From Pseudomonadota bacterium (lineage in GTDB: Bacteria > Pseudomonadota > Gammaproteobacteria > Burkholderiales > Burkholderiaceae), in assembly GCA_963205525.1 (NCBI GenBank), contig CAUJJP010000035.1, positions 1-5,718 on the forward strand: a stretch of DNA of 5,718 bases, in the 5' to 3' direction. A program made the position numbers and the translations under genes. The notes beneath the pieces were generated by a model, which saw nothing but the letters and a program-made list of their open reading frames with translations, was not told where the DNA came from and did not search any database. Each line of letters opens with the position of its first letter. Position 1 is the stretch's first letter. Positions 1-5,718 of this stretch are shown in pieces.

Positions 1-112
1 CTGCGGCAGCGAGGCCGCGATCCGCGTAGGCCTGGAGGGCAACCTGTGCCGCGGCCCCGGCTGCCACAACAGCGTGCGCGCCGTGCAGCAGGGCGCGGCG
101 GCCCTGGAGTGA
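1..112 (+). CDS. coxS: Form II CODH-like [2Fe-2S] small subunit, 3' end only
   Basis: This is the C-terminal 36 codons of the iron-sulfur subunit of a molybdenum hydroxylase; the frame begins at base 2 and ends at TGA 110-112. CoxS-type subunits carry two [2Fe-2S] clusters that pass electrons from the Mo site to FAD in the medium subunit. Recognition rests on the segment GLEGNLCR...HN.VRAV, typical of the C-terminal helical domain, and on its place directly before coxL. In the family this domain binds the Mo-proximal cluster with a CxxC pair and a CxC pair, the latter inside the near-invariant CRCTGY. Here the CxC region reads CRGPGC: the second Cys is Gly (GGC at 53-55), Thr is Pro and Tyr is Cys (TGC at 62-64). 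This would be a genuine variant, a decayed copy or base-call errors. The N-terminal part with the other cluster lies outside the window. Identity is fairly sure; functionality is not. Confidence 0.85.
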   Translation, partial: CGSEAAIRVGLEGNLCRGPGCHNSVRAVQQGAAALE

Positions 113-114
113 GC

Positions 115-120
115 AGGAGG
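115..120 (+). promoter_or_regulatory. Shine-Dalgarno site of coxL
   Basis: A perfect AGGAGG lies in the 13-base gap between coxS and coxL, five bases before the ATG at 126. It fixes the coxL start and is the strongest ribosome-binding site in the window. Confidence 0.85.
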
Positions 121-125
121 CCCTC

Positions 126-2478
<2,353 letters not shown>

Positions 2479-2480
<2 letters not shown>

Positions 2481-2485
2481 GGAGA
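2479..2485 (+). promoter_or_regulatory. Shine-Dalgarno site of coxM overlapping the coxL stop
   Basis: GAGGAGA begins inside the coxL stop codon (TGA 2478-2480) and ends five bases before the coxM ATG at 2491. The overlap suggests that ribosomes finishing coxL pass directly to coxM, which suits equal amounts of the two subunits. Confidence 0.75.
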
Positions 2486-2490
2486 CAGCC

Positions 2491-3276
2491 ATGCAAGCCT
2501 TCAACTACCAAAGCGCCTCCTCGCTCGCCGCCGCCGCGGCGGCGCTGAACGACGACGCCCGGCTGCTCGCGGGCGGGCAGTCGCTGCTGCCGTCGATGCG
2601 GCTGGGCCTGGCCGCGCCGGGCACGCTGATCGACCTGGCCTCGATTCCCGAGCTCAAGGGCATCGTGGTCGCCGGCGGCAGCCTGCGCATCGGCGCCATG
2701 AGCACCCACGCCGAGGTCGCCGCCAGCGCCGAGGTGCAGCGCGCGATCCCGGCGCTGGCCGACCTGGCCGGCCACATCGGCGACCGCCAGGTCCGCAACC
2801 GCGGCACCCTGGGCGGCAGCCTGGCCAACAACGACCCCGCCGCCTGCTACCCGGCGGCGGTGCTCGGGCTGGGGGCGACGGTGCACACCAACCGGCGCGA
2901 CATCGGCGCCGACGACTTCTTCCAGGGCCTGTACATGACGGCGCTGGCCGACGGCGAGATCGTCACCGCGGTCAGCTTCCCGATCCCGCAGGCGGCGGGC
3001 TGGCAGAAGTTCAAGCAGCCGGCGTCGCGCTTCAGCCTGGTGGGCGTGTTCGTCAGCAAGGGCAACGGCGGGGTGCGGGTGGCGGTCACCGGTGCCGGCA
3101 GCAACGGCGTGTTCCGGGTGCCGGCGATCGAGGCCGCGCTCGGCGCGAGCTGGAGCGCCGCCGCGGCGCAGGCGGTCAAGCTGCCGGCCGACGGCCTGAA
3201 CAGCGACCTGCACGGATCGGCGGCCTACCGCGCGACGCTGATCCCGGTGCTCGCCGGGCGCGCCATCGGTGGCTGA
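2491..3276 (+). CDS. coxM: FAD-binding medium subunit of the CODH-like Mo hydroxylase
   Basis: This is the flavoprotein subunit (261 aa, slightly short for a family usually around 265-290 aa) that takes electrons from the CoxS clusters and passes them to the final acceptor. The N-terminal FAD-binding PCMH-type fold shows both standard motifs: AGGQSLLP at residues 27-34 and TLGGS at 106-110, the latter within [16 protein letters not shown]. The C-terminal CO_deh_flav_C-type domain follows from about residue 160 and ends in the usual [14 protein letters not shown] segment. The start is an ATG with a good Shine-Dalgarno site overlapping the coxL stop. The stop codon (3274-3276) lies inside the first unit of a 12-bp tandem array and overlaps the proposed GTG start of coxD by eight bases. 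Order S-L-M, instead of the M-S-L of classical form I operons, agrees with the form II assignment of the large subunit. Confidence 0.94.
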   Translation: MQAFNYQSASSLAAAAAALNDDARLLAGGQSLLPSMRLGLAAPGTLIDLASIPELKGIVVAGGSLRIGAMSTHAEVAASAEVQRAIPALADLAGHIGDRQVRNRGTLGGSLANNDPAACYPAAVLGLGATVHTNRRDIGADDFFQGLYMTALADGEIVTAVSFPIPQAAGWQKFKQPASRFSLVGVFVSKGNGGVRVAVTGAGSNGVFRVPAIEAALGASWSAAAAQAVKLPADGLNSDLHGSAAYRATLIPVLAGRAIGG

Positions 3277-3357
3277 GTCGGTGGCTGAGTCGGTGGCTGA
3301 GTCGGTGGCTGAGTCGGTGGCCGAGTCGGTGGCCGAGTCGGTGGCCGAGTCGGTGGC
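3266..3357 (+). repeat. 12-bp tandem array across the coxM/coxD junction
   Basis: The unit TCGGTGGCTGAG (equivalently GTGGCTGAGTCG) is repeated head to tail about 7.7 times. Counting from 3269, units one to four read GTGGCTGAGTCG, units five to seven read GTGGCCGAGTCG, and an eighth begins GTGGC and then diverges. The only variation is this T-to-C change, shared by all later units. Because 12 is a multiple of three, gain or loss of units keeps all frames. In the coxD frame the array encodes (M/V)AES seven times. In the coxM frame the first four units each contain TGA, the first being the real coxM stop. It looks like recent expansion by slippage from the end of coxM into the start of coxD. 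Confidence 0.97.
3269..3276 (+). promoter_or_regulatory. coxM/coxD overlap, likely translational coupling
   Basis: The GTG at 3269 and the coxM stop at 3274-3276 overlap by eight bases within GTGGCTGA. No purine-rich Shine-Dalgarno sequence precedes 3269, so coxD translation probably depends on ribosomes terminating on coxM. In-frame GTG codons recur every 12 bases at 3281, 3293, 3305, 3317, 3329, 3341 and 3353, so the true initiation site, or sites, cannot be settled from sequence. Confidence 0.5.
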
Positions 3358-4282
3358 GGGCCGGCCGGGCGCCGCGCCCGCCCTGCCGGCGAGCATCGAG
3401 GAGACGGAGGCGCGGCTGCGCGCGCACGACTACGTGAGCGACCGCCAGCTCGCCACCGTCGTCTTCCTGGCCCTGAAGCTGCAGCGCCCGCTGTTCCTGG
3501 AGGGCGAACCCGGCACCGGCAAGACCGAGCTCGCGCGCAGCCTGGCGGCGCTGCTGGAGGCGCCGCTGATCCGCCTGCAGTGCTACGAGGGGCTGGACCT
3601 CGCGGGCGCCGCCTACGAGTGGAACTACGGCCGCCAGATGCTGGAGATCCGGCTCGCCGAGCGCGAGTCGCTGGCGCGCGAGACGCTCGCCGCCGAGCTG
3701 TTCAGCGAGCGCTTCCTGACCCGGCGCGCCCTGCTGCGGGCGATAGACCCGAAGCAGGCGCGCCCGCCGGTGCTGCTGATCGACGAGCTCGACCGCGCCG
3801 ACGAGCCCTTCGAGGCCTTTTTGCTCGAGGTGCTGGCCGACTACCAGATCACCATCCCCGAGCTGGGCACGGTGAAGGCGCGCCAGCCGCCGATCGTCAT
3901 CCTCACCAGCAACCGCACGCGCGAGATCCACGACGCCGTCAAGCGCCGCTGCCTCTACCACTGGGTGGCCTTCCCCGACGCCGCGCGCGAGCTGGAGATC
4001 GTGCAGCGGCGGGTGCCGGGTGCGGCCGACGCGCTGGCGCGCCAGATCGTCGCCTTCGTCCAGCGCCTGCGCGAGATCGACCTCTACAAGCTGCCCGGGA
4101 TCGCCGAGACCATCGAGTGGACACGCGCCCTGATGCAGCTCGACGCCCTGGTGCTGGACCCCGAGCTGGTGCGCAACACCCTGGGCGTGCTGCTCAAGTA
4201 CCAGGACGACATCGCGCGCATGCAAGGCGGCGAGGCGGCGCGGCTGCTGCAGGAAGTGCAGGCGGCGGCGCGGCCGGGCTGA
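3269..4282 (+). CDS. coxD: MoxR-family AAA+ ATPase, Mo hydroxylase maturation factor, with VAES-repeat N-terminus
   Basis: This is a cytoplasmic AAA+ ATPase of the MoxR/CoxD group. CoxD is known to help build the Mo active site in form I CO dehydrogenase, working with CoxE; the same role here is inferred from the neighbours. Visible elements are Walker A GEPGTGKT at residues 79-86, Walker B VLLIDELD at 168-175, a sensor-1 Asn at about 215 in ILTSNRTRE, and the arginine pair in KRRCLYHW near 225-232. The conserved family sequence begins only near residue 39 (LPASIEETEARLRAHDYV), so the 337-aa reading is about 40 residues longer than typical relatives. The extra part is seven (M/V)AES repeats plus a short Gly/Pro/Ala linker, encoded by the tandem array. 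The GTG at 3269 is the longest start and overlaps coxM; any later GTG in the array could serve instead. Function is confident, the exact N-terminus is not. Confidence 0.93.
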   Translation: MAESVAESVAESVAESVAESVAESVAESVAGRPGAAPALPASIEETEARLRAHDYVSDRQLATVVFLALKLQRPLFLEGEPGTGKTELARSLAALLEAPLIRLQCYEGLDLAGAAYEWNYGRQMLEIRLAERESLARETLAAELFSERFLTRRALLRAIDPKQARPPVLLIDELDRADEPFEAFLLEVLADYQITIPELGTVKARQPPIVILTSNRTREIHDAVKRRCLYHWVAFPDAARELEIVQRRVPGAADALARQIVAFVQRLREIDLYKLPGIAETIEWTRALMQLDALVLDPELVRNTLGVLLKYQDDIARMQGGEAARLLQEVQAAARPG

Positions 4283-4287
4283 GGGCC

Positions 4288-4292
4288 GGGGA
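4288..4292 (+). promoter_or_regulatory. Weak Shine-Dalgarno candidate for coxE
   Basis: GGGGA lies nine bases before the ATG at 4302, in the 19-base gap after the coxD stop. It is much weaker than the coxL site and is supported mainly by position. Confidence 0.35.
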
Positions 4293-4301
4293 CGAGCTCG
4301 C

Positions 4302-5477
4302 ATGCTCCCCCACGTCGGCGCGCCCGGCCACCTGGCGGAGAACGTGATGCACTTCGCGCGCGTGCTGCGCAGCGCCGGCATGCCGGTGGGCAGCGACCGC
4401 GTGATCACCGCGCTGCAGGCGTTGCAGGTCGCCGGGCTGGCGTCACGGCAGGATTTCCACGCCGTGCTCGCTGCCTGCCTGATCGACCGTGCCGAGCACC
4501 GCGCGCTGTTCGACCAGGCCTTCATGCTGTTCTGGCGCGACCCCGACCTTGAAGGCCGCATGCGCGCCCTGCTGCTGCCCAAGGTGCGCGCCCAGGGCGG
4601 CACGCCGCCGACGCAGCAGAACCGGCGCCTGGGCGCGGCCCTGTTCCCGCAGGTGCCGGGCGCACCCGAGCCGCCGGCGCGGCAGGAGATCGAGCTCGAC
4701 GCCAGCCTCACCTGGTCTCAGCGCGAGCTGCTGCGCCAGGCCGACTTCGAGACCATGAGCGTCGACGAGTGGCGCGCCGCGCAGAAGCTGCTGGCCCGGC
4801 TTGCGCTCCTGTTCGAGCCGCTGCCCACCCGGCGCATGGGCGCCGCAGCGCGCGGGCGCATCGCCTGGCGCGCCACCCTGGCCGGGATGGCGCGCCACGG
4901 CGGCGAGCTGTGGGACATCCGGCACCGCGCGCGCCGCACGCGACCGGCGCCGCTGGTGCTGCTGGCCGACATCTCCGGCTCCATGAGCCGCTACTCGCGC
5001 ATGCTGCTGCACTTCGCACACGCCCTGGGCCACGCCGAGACGCGGGTCGAGAGCTTCGTCTTCGGCACCCGGCTCACGCGCACCACCCGGCTGCTGGCCA
5101 GCCGCGACACCGACCTCGCGGTGGCGCAGGTCGTGCGCACGGTGCAGGACTGGTCGGGCGGCACCCGCATCACCGAGGCCCTGCGCGAGTTCAACCGGCG
5201 CTGGGCGCGCCGCTGCCTGCCCGGGCAGGCCACCGTGCTGCTGGTGAGCGACGGCCTGGAGCACGGCGACACCGCCGCCCTGGGCTTCGAGATGGAACGC
5301 CTGCACAAGAGTTGCCGGCGCCTGATCTGGCTGAATCCGCTGCTGCGCTTCGACCGCTTCGAGCCGCGCGCCGGCGGCGTGAAAGCCATGCTGCCGCACG
5401 TCGACCGCTTCCTGCCGGCGCACAACCTCGAAAGCCTCGAGGACCTGGTGGCCGTGCTCGGCCGCCCCGAGCGCTGA
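4302..5477 (+). CDS. coxE: CoxE-type VWA-domain protein, partner of CoxD
   Basis: This VWA-containing CoxE-like protein (391 aa, normal for the family) normally pairs with the MoxR ATPase in enzyme maturation. The N-terminal half (about 1-210) starts with the family-like segment HLAENVMHFARVLRSAGMPVG and includes a basic, Arg-rich stretch just before the VWA fold. The VWA domain shows a complete metal-ion-dependent adhesion site: DISGS at residues 223-227, the Thr of GGT at 288, and the Asp of VSDG at 317. The C-terminus (WLNPLLRF...MLPHVDRFLPAHNLESL) is typical of CoxE. The ATG at 4302 is preferred because it keeps the conserved HLAEN segment, which the next ATG at 4347 would lose; its Shine-Dalgarno is only fair (GGGGA at 4288-4292). 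The gap after coxD is 19 bases, so the two are probably co-transcribed. No signal peptide or membrane segment is seen. Confidence 0.93.
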   Translation: MLPHVGAPGHLAENVMHFARVLRSAGMPVGSDRVITALQALQVAGLASRQDFHAVLAACLIDRAEHRALFDQAFMLFWRDPDLEGRMRALLLPKVRAQGGTPPTQQNRRLGAALFPQVPGAPEPPARQEIELDASLTWSQRELLRQADFETMSVDEWRAAQKLLARLALLFEPLPTRRMGAAARGRIAWRATLAGMARHGGELWDIRHRARRTRPAPLVLLADISGSMSRYSRMLLHFAHALGHAETRVESFVFGTRLTRTTRLLASRDTDLAVAQVVRTVQDWSGGTRITEALREFNRRWARRCLPGQATVLLVSDGLEHGDTAALGFEMERLHKSCRRLIWLNPLLRFDRFEPRAGGVKAMLPHVDRFLPAHNLESLEDLVAVLGRPER

Positions 5478-5509
5478 ACCGCACCCTCACCTCGACCGCA
5501 CCCGACACC
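5478..5509 (+). repeat. C-rich coxE-coxG spacer with a 9-bp direct repeat
   Basis: The 32-base spacer contains ACCGCACCC twice, at 5478-5486 and 5495-5503 (17 bases start to start), and is almost free of purine runs. No Shine-Dalgarno sequence, hairpin or terminator is visible. In such C-rich DNA the repeat may be chance, but the missing ribosome-binding site for coxG is real. Confidence 0.4.
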
Positions 5510-5718
5510 ATGCAACTCCAGTCCCAGCAGTCCCTTCCGGTCGGCCAGGCCCAGGCCTGGGAGGCCCTGAACGACATCTCGCTGCTCGAGAAGGCCGTGC
5601 CCGGCTGCGAAGGGCTGCGGCCGATGGGCGAGAACCGCTACGAGGTGCTGGTCGTCGCCGCCATCGGGCCGGTGAAGGCGAAGTTCAAGGGCACGCTGCA
5701 GATCGAGAACCTGCAGCC
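5510..5718 (+). CDS. coxG: CoxG-type SRPBCC protein, 5' part only
   Basis: The frame opens at ATG 5510 and runs off the window after 69 full codons (family length is roughly 150-220 aa). The start of an SRPBCC/START-like fold of the 'CO dehydrogenase subunit G' family is recognisable: W17 and LND at 20-22 in the first helix, PGCE at 31-34, then the strand segment IGPVKAKFKG at 52-61, a hallmark of CoxG. In CO-oxidising bacteria CoxG associates the Mo enzyme with the cytoplasmic membrane and the respiratory quinone pool; a similar role is inferred here. It follows coxE after 32 bases and is probably in the same transcript, although no Shine-Dalgarno sequence precedes the ATG. Many relatives have a variable C-terminal tail after the SRPBCC domain, which cannot be seen here. 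The start matches the family N-terminus well, so an upstream start is unlikely. Confidence 0.9.
   Translation, partial: MQLQSQQSLPVGQAQAWEALNDISLLEKAVPGCEGLRPMGENRYEVLVVAAIGPVKAKFKGTLQIENLQ

Noticed and set aside
3266..3357. Array as a CRISPR, attachment site or protein-binding iteron cluster
   Set aside because: There are no spacers, the unit is only 12 bp and lies within coding sequence with no integrase or replication gene nearby; a coding tandem repeat explains it better.
3265..3360. Programmed frameshift fusing CoxM to CoxD
   Set aside because: The frames would need a +1 shift before the first TGA at 3274 and no slippery sequence is visible; overlap with reinitiation is simpler.
4293..4300. 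CGAGCTCG palindrome before coxE as an operator
   Set aside because: GAGCTCG also occurs inside coding sequence elsewhere in the window (for example near 3527, 3784 and 4691) as Glu-Leu codons, so it is a composition effect.
3176..4711. 511-codon open frame on the - strand opposite coxD and coxE
   Set aside because: Low-complexity antisense shadow of two well-supported genes; its repeated HRLG/HRLS stretch is just the tandem array read backwards.
4443..5423. 326-codon - strand frame opposite coxE
   Set aside because: Antisense of a gene with an intact VWA metal site; composition is typical of GC-rich shadow frames.

Overview
The window is a gene-dense, very GC-rich stretch (roughly 70% G+C by eye, with third positions almost all G or C). 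Everything I can support lies on the + strand, in one operon-like run: 3' end of coxS, then coxL, coxM, coxD, coxE and the 5' end of coxG. Base composition, codon use and protein similarity by eye suggest a proteobacterium, most likely a betaproteobacterium of the Burkholderiales type. That placement is inference, since the window has no rRNA or other marker gene.

Layout. Bases 1-112 hold the last 36 codons of the small [2Fe-2S] subunit. Bases 126-2480 encode the large molybdopterin-binding subunit, and 2491-3276 the FAD-binding medium subunit. Together these form a molybdenum hydroxylase of the xanthine dehydrogenase/aerobic CO dehydrogenase family. The active-site loop of the large subunit reads AYRGAGR rather than AYRCSFR, which marks it as form II ('CoxL-like'). 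It lacks the cysteine that holds copper in true CO dehydrogenases, so CO should not be assumed to be the substrate. The S-L-M subunit order also fits form II. Next come a MoxR-type AAA+ ATPase (coxD, 3269-4282), a VWA-domain partner (coxE, 4302-5477) and the start of a CoxG-type SRPBCC protein (5510 to the window end). CoxD and CoxE act in maturation of the Mo active site. CoxG proteins link the enzyme to the membrane. No coxF lies between coxE and coxG.

The most unusual structure is at the coxM/coxD junction: a near-perfect 12-bp tandem array (3266-3357). It contains the coxM stop codon and is also read in another frame as seven repeats of the tetrapeptide (M/V)AES at the N-terminus of CoxD. 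A second oddity is in the coxS tail, where the normally invariant CRCTGYHNI segment reads CRGPGCHNS, so one expected cluster-ligand cysteine is absent. The operon promoter must lie upstream of the window. I see no convincing terminator, RNA gene, CRISPR array or insertion sequence, and no gene-free gap longer than 32 bases.
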